Positions 1-4,954 of a stretch of DNA of 6,273 nucleotides are shown one piece after another. Position 1 is the first letter of the stretch; each line of letters begins with the position of its first letter. Made by a program: the position numbers and the translations under genes. A model generated the notes under the pieces. That model was given only the letters and a program-made list of their open reading frames with translations. It was not told the DNA's origin and ran no database searches. Location of the stretch: assembly GCA_031278535.1 (NCBI GenBank), contig JAITKH010000137.1:1-6273 (forward strand), read 5' to 3'. This DNA is from Planctomycetota bacterium (GTDB lineage: Bacteria > Planctomycetota > SZUA-567).

Positions 1-1025
1 GCCATGTCCGGACTCTGCTTTCCTTCGATGGCGTCCATGAGTGCCATGCGCATGCGAATCTGCCGCGCCTCGTCCAGGACGGCGTCGGTATTGGATTTCG
101 GCGCCGCTTCGTCGTTGCCAGCGCCCGGTGTTTTTCCCCTGTCGGCGGGCGGCGCTCCGTGAAGAAAACGATCATACCGTTCCCGCCATTCGCGAGCGTA
201 AATCTCGTCCAGGAGTTCCATGAGCCGTACTGCCTCCTGGCCACTGGCCCTGGCCCTGGCCTTTTCCAGTACCTGGTTGCGGAGTTTCCAGAGCTTGTGG
301 CGATGCAAGAGGGTTTTTCGCCGTGGATTTTCCAGAGCGGCGATATTGATCGAAAGGAGATTCCGCTCCAAGTTCCCGGAACGCATGGCTTCGGACACCT
401 CGAGCGGAATCCCGGGCAGCCCGGTCAGGAGCGGACCAAGTCGGGCAAGAACGCGCCGGCGGGTCTCCTCCAGCCGGCTGGATGCGTCCGACGACATCGT
501 TTCAGCGTCAATCGGGATCGGCACGCCATCGATCCGCGCCTGGCGATAGCGTTCGGACAGCCACTCGCTCAGATGGAAACAGCCGGCCGGCCCCTTCTCG
601 CCGACCCGATCCAGGATGGCTTTTGCCGCCCGGGGATTGCTGCCGTCGCTGATCATGCGGATATCCACCAAGCCGATATCCAGGAAAAGGCGTTCTTCGT
701 CCGTGAATTCGAATTCGTCTTGCCGATTGGCGAGAATGGAGGAAAGGGTGGAAAAGAAGATGCGCCAGTACCGGTTCTGAATCGAACGGAGATGCCGTTG
801 TTTGTCATCCTCCAGGGCGGCGTTGCCATCACGCACCATCCGGCTGGCTGAAAGGTAGGCCATGACGGCGTTGGCCATGTCCTCGTGGCCGAGGGGGCCA
901 AAGGCGGCGCTGTCGCGCCGCAGGGAAACGGTACTTCCCGGAGCAGCCTTCCCGGCGTTCGGGGAATCTTTCCCGGCGCCGTTGTTTCCTGTGGCCTGTC
1001 CCCCGGCATTGTCCATACCCGACAC
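1..1025 (-). CDS. Unrecognised large, mostly helical protein (N-terminal 341 residues; C-terminus lies beyond the left edge)
   Basis: An uninterrupted minus-strand frame runs from a GTG at 1023-1025 to the left edge, about 341 codons without a stop. The GTG is chosen because GGGAGG ends four bases before it; an in-frame ATG three codons later (1014-1016) lies 13 bases from that site and is the alternative. Residues 1-40 are Gly/Ala/Ser-rich and probably disordered. A charged, helix-prone body follows, containing segments such as MANAVMAYLSASRMVRDG, QNRYWRIFFSTLSSILANRQ and FHLSEWLSERYRQARIDG, then Arg/Leu-rich helices (LEETRRRVLARLGPLL) and an acidic/basic stretch near the edge (EARQIRMRMALMDAIEG). 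I see no signal peptide, transmembrane span or known catalytic motif. It is the fifth gene of the operon, 36 bp after rsmD. I do not recognise the family. That it is coding is well supported by frame length, third-position GC bias and the ribosome binding site. Confidence 0.82.
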   Translation of the reverse strand, partial: MSGMDNAGGQATGNNGAGKDSPNAGKAAPGSTVSLRRDSAAFGPLGHEDMANAVMAYLSASRMVRDGNAALEDDKQRHLRSIQNRYWRIFFSTLSSILANRQDEFEFTDEERLFLDIGLVDIRMISDGSNPRAAKAILDRVGEKGPAGCFHLSEWLSERYRQARIDGVPIPIDAETMSSDASSRLEETRRRVLARLGPLLTGLPGIPLEVSEAMRSGNLERNLLSINIAALENPRRKTLLHRHKLWKLRNQVLEKARARASGQEAVRLMELLDEIYAREWRERYDRFLHGAPPADRGKTPGAGNDEAAPKSNTDAVLDEARQIRMRMALMDAIEGKQSPDM

Positions 1026-1029
1026 TGTT

Positions 1030-1035
1030 CCTCCC
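1030..1035 (-). promoter_or_regulatory. Ribosome binding site of the left-edge gene
   Basis: GGGAGG on the minus strand lies four bases upstream of the GTG at 1023-1025. It decides between the GTG start and the downstream ATG at 1014-1016, which would be 13 bases away. It is the only clear Shine-Dalgarno sequence in the rsmD-to-next-gene gap. Confidence 0.6.
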
Positions 1036-1061
1036 GGACGTCTTTGAGGCGTCTTCCCGTT

Positions 1062-1616
1062 TTAACGCTTCCGGTAGCGGCAGATCAGGCTCCGGCCGTA
1101 ATGCCGTCCACCTGCGGCATCCAGGCCTGGCCATTCCGGTGGTTCGCTCCCGTTCTCCATCCGGAGAATCGCCGTTCCGCCGATCGCCAGCCGCCTGGCC
1201 AGGACGCGCATGGAGGCGTCCGCTTCACCGCCGATCCGCCATTCCGGCGCCTCGCGGAAAGGCGGATCGACAAAGATCAATTCATAGTGGCCGGCATCGT
1301 CCGCCAGGAATGCCTCCGCCGAAAGACGCCGGGCTTTTGCCCGATCCTGCATCCGGCATTTTCCAATGTTCCTGAGCAGGACACCGAAAGCGGCGGCGTC
1401 CCATTCCACGAAGACGCATGACTCCGCCCCTCTCGACAATGCCTCCAGTCCCAGCGCTCCAGAGCCGGCATAGAGATCGAGCACCCGCGTTCCGGCGGGT
1501 GGCGATCCAAGCGAATTGAAGAGCGCCCCCCTCGCCACTTCCAAAAACGGCCGGGTGGAGGAGCCTTTCGCCACTTCGATGACGATGCGCCTTGCCGTTC
1601 CCGCGATAATTCTCAC
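1062..1616 (-). CDS. rsmD: 16S rRNA (guanine(966)-N2)-methyltransferase RsmD
   Basis: SAM-dependent cytoplasmic enzyme that, in this family, N2-methylates G966 of 16S rRNA during 30S subunit assembly. The 184-residue length matches the family. Visible motifs are the N-terminal VRIIAGTARR, TRP at 21-23 leading into VARGALFNSLG (27-37), SAM-binding motif I LDLYAGSGALGLEALSRGA (47-65), the acidic residue after strand 2 (FVEWD, 69-73) and the catalytic FVDPPF (115-120). The GTG at 1614-1616 is chosen because RsmD proteins begin at this RIIAG segment. The frame is open further upstream, but that part overlaps the preceding gene. The stop is TAA. GTG and the preceding gene's TGA overlap as GTGA, so translation is probably coupled. 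One oddity: the usual V-R/K-E-A/S-LFN motif reads VARGALFN, with Gly in place of the conserved Glu. The fold and NPPY-like motif still make the assignment firm. Confidence 0.93.
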   Translation of the reverse strand: MRIIAGTARRIVIEVAKGSSTRPFLEVARGALFNSLGSPPAGTRVLDLYAGSGALGLEALSRGAESCVFVEWDAAAFGVLLRNIGKCRMQDRAKARRLSAEAFLADDAGHYELIFVDPPFREAPEWRIGGEADASMRVLARRLAIGGTAILRMENGSEPPEWPGLDAAGGRHYGRSLICRYRKR

Positions 1617-2404
1617 CCCGTCGCCTTCGCGCTGCCCGTGCCCGCCGCCCTGCCTGGCGCCGCAGTCCGATTGCCGTTTCGCGACGCCGGCGGAGGCGGG
1701 GACGTCCCGCCTGTTCCGGGAGCGGTCTGGATCGGATTGGCCTTTTCCAGGCGATTGCGGAGATGCTCCAGCCTCGTTCGCAGATGGGAGGACATTGTTC
1801 CCGTCTGTTGGCTGCCCAGCATCGTATTGGCCATGATTACGGCAGAGGCGTGATCCATATCCCGGAAAAAACGCTGGGCGTCGGCGGTAATATCGTCGTA
1901 GCTGTCGAACACTTCCGTACGCCATTCACCGGAGTCGAGTTTCTCCCGCATCCGCTCGGCGTTAGCCTCCAATTCGGCCACATGCGACTCTTCGGTTTTC
2001 GCTTTGATGAGGCTGCCCTCGTCCTGAAGCTTGCGGATATAAAGTTTGAGCTGGTCTACCTTGCTGTTTATCGTTCCCAGTTCGTCGCGATACGTATTTT
2101 CGGTCTTGATCGAGTTGTCAATCACCCGCTGGTGGCGATTGAGCAGCGATTCCACGGCGGCGGCGCCGACGTCGGCGATGCAGGAGTATTTCCGGATCAG
2201 CAGCGACGCCATGGGAGCGTCGCGATCATAGCAAAGATGAAGGTAGTCCATGGCGGAGCGGAAATCGCGTATATCCTTGGTCTCCAATCCCCACCGCAGG
2301 TATCGCTCGCCCATGGTCAGCGGTTCGAGGAAGGCGGTAAGCGAATCGCGTCGGCCCAGCATCACCGAAACGAAATAGTTGCAAAATTCCCGCAACATGT
2401 TCAT
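1613..2404 (-). CDS. Unrecognised coiled-coil protein encoded between obg and rsmD
   Basis: 263 residues, soluble by appearance, with no signal peptide. Residues 1-80 form a helical N-terminal part (MLREFCNYFVSVMLGRRD, then MGERYLRWGLETKDIRDFRS) with two Cys (58 and 75) in addition to Cys8. Residues about 83-160 are a long charged heptad-like region (LLNRHQRVIDNSIKTENTYR through MREKLDSGEW), a likely coiled coil. Residues 165-222 add two more helices ending in LRTRLEHLRNRLEK. Residues 224-263 are a Pro/Gly/Ala/Thr-rich tail, probably disordered. Its ATG overlaps the obg stop as ATGA and its TGA overlaps the rsmD GTG, so it is translationally embedded between two ribosome-related genes. A second ATG lies two codons downstream; the ribosome binding site is weak, consistent with coupling. 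The architecture loosely recalls PspA-like or ribosome-associated helical proteins, but no sequence signature supports either. Function unknown. Confidence 0.88.
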   Translation of the reverse strand: MNMLREFCNYFVSVMLGRRDSLTAFLEPLTMGERYLRWGLETKDIRDFRSAMDYLHLCYDRDAPMASLLIRKYSCIADVGAAAVESLLNRHQRVIDNSIKTENTYRDELGTINSKVDQLKLYIRKLQDEGSLIKAKTEESHVAELEANAERMREKLDSGEWRTEVFDSYDDITADAQRFFRDMDHASAVIMANTMLGSQQTGTMSSHLRTRLEHLRNRLEKANPIQTAPGTGGTSPPPPASRNGNRTAAPGRAAGTGSAKATG

Positions 2405-3435
2405 GGCCGCATCCCCGTTCCGCCGGCGCCTTTTCCCTCCCCGCCGTTCCGCGCCTCCAGCCGGAAGGCGAACATGGCGGAAACCAGTTCTCTCAGTCCG
2501 GCTCCGGTGGCGGCGGAAATGCCGAGGATCGGCTTTCCCGCCGCGGCGGAAAATTTCGCGATGGCGTCCTCCGCCCCGGTCAAGTCCGTCTTGTTGGCGA
2601 CAAGAATCTGGGGTTTTGCCGCAAGGGCAGGGGAATGGGCCGCCAATTCCCGGTTGACAATCGCATGATTCACGGACGGATCACTCCCGTCCGGAGGAAG
2701 CAACTCCACGAGATGGAGCAGAAAGCCGCAACGCTCGACATGCCGGAGGAATTGCAATCCCATGCCGGCGCCTTCCGCCGCGCCGGCGATGATGCCGGGA
2801 ATGTCGGCGAGAACCAGTTCGCGCCCGAAACCGTTCGGTACGATGCCAAGCTGGGGATGCAGAGTGGTGAAAGGATACTCCGCGATTTTCGGCCGCGCCG
2901 CCGAAAGGCGGGAAAGGAGCGTACTTTTGCCGGCGTTGGGAAGACCGAGCAGGCCGGCGTCGGCAATCAGTTTCAGTTCGAGGCGGAAACGCCTTTCCCT
3001 CCCTTCGCCTCCGTAAGTGAATTCCCGGGGCGAGCGGTTGACGGCGCTGGCGAAGGAAGCGTTGCCCCTGCCGCCCCTGCCGCCTTCGGCGGCAACCCAT
3101 CTGGCCCCGTCGCGGTCGAGATCGGCGACCGGGGTTTCACCCTCGTGGAACACGGTTCCCACCGGAACGGCGACCAGCACGTCCGGGGCCGAGGCGCCAT
3201 GGCGGCGGTTGCCCTTGCCAGGTTCGCCGGACCCGGCCGCATACTGTTGCGTCCGGGCTATGGGGAGAAGCGTATCGGCATTCCGATCGGCCACGAAAAC
3301 AACCGATCCGCCATTGCCTCCGTCGCCGCCCGTGGGACCGCCCAGAGGCAGATTCCGCTCCCGCCGGAAGGCGACGGCCCCGTCGCCGCCCTTTCCGGAG
3401 CGCACCATCACCCTGGTTTCGTCCACGAACTCCAT
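2401..3435 (-). CDS. obg: GTPase Obg (CgtA/ObgE family)
   Basis: Essential cytoplasmic GTPase known for 50S ribosomal subunit maturation and stress/growth control. 344 residues. The N-terminal glycine-rich Obg fold spans about 1-157, opening with MEFVDETRVMVRSGKGGDGA and including GGPTGGDGGNGGSV. The G domain follows: G1 GLPNAGKST (164-172), switch I with YPFTTLHPQLG (187-197), G3 DIPG (211-214), G4 NKTD (281-284), G5 SAATGAG (307-313). The protein ends soon after the G domain with a Gly-rich tail (330-344), so it lacks the C-terminal OCT domain of some orthologues; many bacterial Obg proteins do too. The start ATG abuts the TGA of the glycosyltransferase gene with no gap, and GAGGGG lies just upstream. 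Its own TGA overlaps the next ATG. All GTPase motifs are intact. Confidence 0.97.
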   Translation of the reverse strand: MEFVDETRVMVRSGKGGDGAVAFRRERNLPLGGPTGGDGGNGGSVVFVADRNADTLLPIARTQQYAAGSGEPGKGNRRHGASAPDVLVAVPVGTVFHEGETPVADLDRDGARWVAAEGGRGGRGNASFASAVNRSPREFTYGGEGRERRFRLELKLIADAGLLGLPNAGKSTLLSRLSAARPKIAEYPFTTLHPQLGIVPNGFGRELVLADIPGIIAGAAEGAGMGLQFLRHVERCGFLLHLVELLPPDGSDPSVNHAIVNRELAAHSPALAAKPQILVANKTDLTGAEDAIAKFSAAAGKPILGISAATGAGLRELVSAMFAFRLEARNGGEGKGAGGTGMRP

Positions 3436-4101
3436 TCAGGCGCCCCCCTCACGCCAGAGTCGCCAAACCATGCTGAAAAAACGCCATGTGTCCAGCATCG
3501 GACGAATGGCGCTCTTTTCGTTTCCATAGACGGCGGTCACAGGCACCTGGGCAATCCGGAAACCCTTCCGGCCCATGGCCACCACCATTTCGGCTTCCAG
3601 ATCGTAATTCCGTCCCTTCAGAACGACTCCCCGCCAGGCTTCGCTGCGGATTAGCCGGAAACCGCACTGGACGTCCGAAACCGGGGTTCCCGCCAGCCGG
3701 CTGACGATGCGGCTTGTCGACTGGTTGGTCCATTTGCGGATGCGGGGCATCTTTCCGGTCGCCATCATGCGGTTTCCAATGACCAGATCCACCCTTTCCG
3801 CCACGTCCAGGAAACGGGGAATCTCATCCGGCAAATGTTGCCCGTCGGCATCGAGGCAAACAACGGCCGCATAGCCTTCGGCGAAGAGACGATTGAGGCC
3901 GAGGGTAAGCGAGGCTCCCTTGCCAAGGTTCACCGGATTTCGAAAAACCTCCGCCCCGGCGTCGGTTGCGGCCGCCGCCGTGCCGTCATTGGAGCCGTCG
4001 TCCACGACCAGGACATGCCCGACATGCCGTCTGGTCCCGTGCACCACGTCCGCAATATGTTTTTCCTCCCGGTAGGCCGGTATCAAAGCCGCGGTGCGCA
4101 T
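3436..4101 (-). CDS. Family 2 glycosyltransferase, polyprenyl-phosphate sugar transferase-like
   Basis: 221-residue GT-A enzyme expected to move a sugar from a nucleotide donor to a lipid phosphate or similar acceptor at the inner face of the membrane. Motifs: LIPAYREEKHI (6-16), VVDDGSNDGT (32-41) for nucleotide binding, NPVNLGKGASL (55-65), the metal-binding DAD in LDADGQH (83-89), IGNRMM (108-113), SDVQCGFRLI (142-151) and YGNEKS (192-197) near the acceptor site. This pattern is typical of dolichyl-/polyprenyl-phosphate mannose or glucose synthases. No C-terminal transmembrane helices are present, so it resembles the short, unanchored subgroup; donor and acceptor cannot be read from sequence. 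The start ATG is supported by the family-typical M-R-T-A-A-L-I-P-A-Y opening. AAAGGA lies only three bases upstream, which is close. It is the first gene of the operon and abuts obg. Confidence 0.92.
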   Translation of the reverse strand: MRTAALIPAYREEKHIADVVHGTRRHVGHVLVVDDGSNDGTAAAATDAGAEVFRNPVNLGKGASLTLGLNRLFAEGYAAVVCLDADGQHLPDEIPRFLDVAERVDLVIGNRMMATGKMPRIRKWTNQSTSRIVSRLAGTPVSDVQCGFRLIRSEAWRGVVLKGRNYDLEAEMVVAMGRKGFRIAQVPVTAVYGNEKSAIRPMLDTWRFFSMVWRLWREGGA

Positions 4102-4124
4102 ATGTCCTTTGCAGAAAACTTCAT
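4083..4124 (-). CDS. Possible 13-residue leader peptide overlapping the glycosyltransferase start
   Basis: A minus-strand ATG at 4122-4124 follows AAAGGA at a six-base spacing, the best-placed Shine-Dalgarno sequence ahead of the operon. It opens a 13-codon frame reading MKFSAKDICAPRL and ending in TGA inside the glycosyltransferase gene, in another frame, 19 bases past that gene's ATG. Known small leaders can couple or attenuate downstream translation. Here the short spacing at the glycosyltransferase start makes coupling conceivable. Nothing shows that it is expressed; chance is a real alternative. Confidence 0.25.
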   Translation of the reverse strand: MKFSAKDICAPRL

Positions 4125-4152
4125 GGCCGTTCCTTTCAAGCGAAGTCGCCTT

Positions 4153-4180
4153 ATTATCGTTTCTGGCGGCGGAAAATCAA
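4153..4180 (-). promoter_or_regulatory. Sigma70-type promoter of the glycosyltransferase-obg-rsmD operon
   Basis: On the minus strand, TTGATT (4175-4180, four of six to consensus) and GATAAT (4153-4158, five of six) are separated by 16 bases. Transcription would begin near 4146, giving a leader of about 45 bases before the glycosyltransferase ATG. It sits just inside the spacer upstream of the first operon gene, where a promoter is expected. The spacing is one base short of optimal. Confidence 0.5.
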
Positions 4181-4404
4181 TCGCGGAGGGCGAAGTTCCG
4201 GAAAATAAGGGAGCGGAAGCGCAAAGAACCGGCGTTGTCGAGGGGGGATTTTGGAACGGCGGGGAAAAGGACTTCGACGCCGCCCCGCTTGGCGCGACGC
4301 GCGGAAAACTTCGGTGCCGCCGGCGCGGCCCTGGCGTTATATACCCAAACCAGAGTTGCTACCGGTGAATCCAGGGTAAATGTTGACGGTAATTGCCTCT
4401 CCAA
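4177..4404 (-). CDS. Doubtful small ORF upstream of the operon, possible gene remnant
   Basis: A 75-codon frame begins at a TTG and ends in TGA within the -35 element of the operon promoter. Its last 55 or so codons (from about 4340 down) have strongly GC-biased third positions and read like protein (for example GGVEVLFPAVPKSPLDNAG). The first 20 codons lie in AT-richer sequence and look non-coding. There is no recognisable family and no convincing start, although GGAGAGG overlaps the nominal TTG. A degraded 3' end of a gene would give this pattern; so would chance in GC-rich DNA. Confidence 0.15.
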   Translation of the reverse strand: MERQLPSTFTLDSPVATLVWVYNARAAPAAPKFSARRAKRGGVEVLFPAVPKSPLDNAGSLRFRSLIFRNFALRD

Positions 4405-4424
4405 TTGAAAGCTTCACCGAAAAT

Positions 4425-4436
4425 CATTCCGGAATG
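4425..4436. repeat. 12-bp perfect palindrome in the AT-rich spacer
   Basis: CATTCCGGAATG is its own reverse complement. GGTATACC at 4438-4445 is a second, eight-base palindrome immediately after it. Such pairs can be binding sites for dimeric regulators, but neither is placed at a recognised promoter, and short palindromes also occur by chance. Confidence 0.25.
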
Positions 4437-4534
4437 GGTATACCATACAACGTCACATCATAATCGAATCAATTTCTTCCGTATGGCGCGGCAGGAAATA
4501 GTTTTCAACGCGTATCGGAAAGTTAATAATTTCC

Positions 4535-4563
4535 TTGAAGCGGGGAAGCGATTTTTCGATAAT
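4535..4563 (+). promoter_or_regulatory. Promoter-like sequence reading rightward into the AT-rich spacer
   Basis: TTGAAG (4535-4540, four of six) and GATAAT (4558-4563, five of six) lie 17 bases apart, the optimal sigma70 spacing. A transcript would start near 4570 and run toward argF, antisense to it if not terminated. AT-rich DNA generates such matches by chance, so this is tentative. Confidence 0.25.
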
Positions 4564-4615
4564 GGAAATGGAGTTTTTGCAAAATGTATAACCATTTAAC
4601 ATACAGATAGATAAA

Positions 4616-4885
4616 TTGATATTTCATCAGAATCAGATGGATTCTTTATGTTCCCTTTTTATTGGGTACGTCAAAAATGCTTGTAAAACTCCCATTTTTG
4701 AAAAGGATTTTCCGTTCGACAAAGCGAAAATCCAAGCGATACGCCGGAAATTTATGAGTCTATCTCCTTTTATAAGGTGTTTCATCAACACCAGGGAAAA
4801 GAATCGCCATGCCGCTTTTCAACTTATATCGAATGAGTCCGACCGCATAATTTCAAAAAGTCCACAGAAAACCAGGGGAGAATAA
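4616..4885 (+). CDS. Doubtful 89-codon plus-strand ORF in the AT-rich spacer
   Basis: The frame opens at TTG and ends in TAA at 4883-4885; in-frame ATGs lie at 4637 and 4754, none with a clear ribosome binding site. The product is basic and Lys/Phe/Ile-rich (for example FEKDFPFDKAKIQAIRRKF) with no motif I recognise. Codon use is AT-rich, unlike the flanking genes. It overlaps the hairpin series at 4629-4820. Transferred gene, decayed fragment and chance frame are all possible; chance is the most likely. Confidence 0.12.
   Translation: MIFHQNQMDSLCSLFIGYVKNACKTPIFEKDFPFDKAKIQAIRRKFMSLSPFIRCFINTREKNRHAAFQLISNESDRIISKSPQKTRGE
4629..4820. other. Row of four short perfect inverted repeats, possible structured RNA
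   Basis: Four local stems lie in line: AGAATC/GATTCT (4629-4634 with 4640-4645, five-base loop), GGATTTTC/GAAAATCC (4705-4712 with 4726-4733, thirteen-base loop), GGTGTT/AACACC (4776-4781 with 4787-4792, five-base loop) and GAAAAG/CTTTTC (4796-4801 with 4815-4820, thirteen-base loop). They lie downstream of the plus-strand promoter-like sequence at 4535-4563. Either strand could form them. No known RNA family is recognised and no clear terminator closes the series, so a noncoding RNA is only a hypothesis. Confidence 0.2.
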
Positions 4886-4915
4886 ATGTCGCTATAACTT
4901 CCTATAAAGCGTTGC

Positions 4916-4927
4916 ATTGTGCACAAT
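4916..4927. repeat. 12-bp perfect palindrome just past the argF stop codon
   Basis: ATTGTGCACAAT is perfectly self-complementary and begins 27 bases beyond the argF TAA. It resembles the operator half-site layout of dimeric repressors more than a terminator: there is no loop and no U-tract. It does not match the ArgR box I know. Role unknown. Confidence 0.35.
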
Positions 4928-4954
4928 CCCGCGCATCGGGCGGTCCATAACTGT

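Larger units (their letters stand above)
4181..4954. other. Long spacer between argF and the next operon, with an AT-rich core
   Basis: No convincing gene fills this stretch. From 4181 to about 4370 it is GC-rich like the genes. From about 4380 to 4910 G+C drops sharply; bases 4561-4620 contain only 15 G or C in 60 and 4621-4680 about 20. Frames open on the plus strand here start at TTG codons without ribosome binding sites and match no family I know. The core carries a plus-strand promoter-like sequence, a series of short hairpins and two small palindromes. No rho-independent terminator with a clear U-tract follows argF. Confidence 0.6.

Noticed and set aside
237..261. Four near-tandem CTGGCC units
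   Set aside because: They encode alternating Ala/Arg codons in the left-edge gene; a short coding repeat with no sign of wider structure.
159..851. 230-codon plus-strand open frame
   Set aside because: It is antisense to the continuous minus-strand frame at 1-1025, which has a ribosome binding site and operon context.
653..1134. Two minus-strand ORFs of about 100-118 codons
   Set aside because: They lie out of frame within the left-edge gene or across its start, are Pro/Arg-rich and have no ribosome binding site.
1617..1925. N-terminal extension of RsmD to 287 residues
   Set aside because: The extension overlaps the coiled-coil gene in another frame, and RsmD proteins begin at the RIIAG segment, where a GTG is present.
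1763..2668. 301-codon plus-strand open frame
   Set aside because: It lies antisense to the coiled-coil gene and the end of obg. Its composition (His/Val/Phe-rich) is that of a mirror frame, and obg beneath it is unmistakable.
2635..3654. 339-codon plus-strand open frame
   Set aside because: It covers obg and part of the glycosyltransferase in antisense; both have intact family motifs, and this frame has none.
4393..4599. 68-codon plus-strand ORF in the AT-rich spacer
   Set aside because: TTG start, no ribosome binding site, no recognisable motif, and it spans the palindromes and the promoter-like sequence.
4705..4733. tRNA T-arm-like GTTCGAC
   Set aside because: No matching acceptor, D or anticodon arms surround it on either strand; it sits in the loop of a simple hairpin.
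4929..4945. CCCG/CGGG stem as an argF terminator
   Set aside because: Four base pairs and no U-tract; too weak to call a rho-independent terminator.
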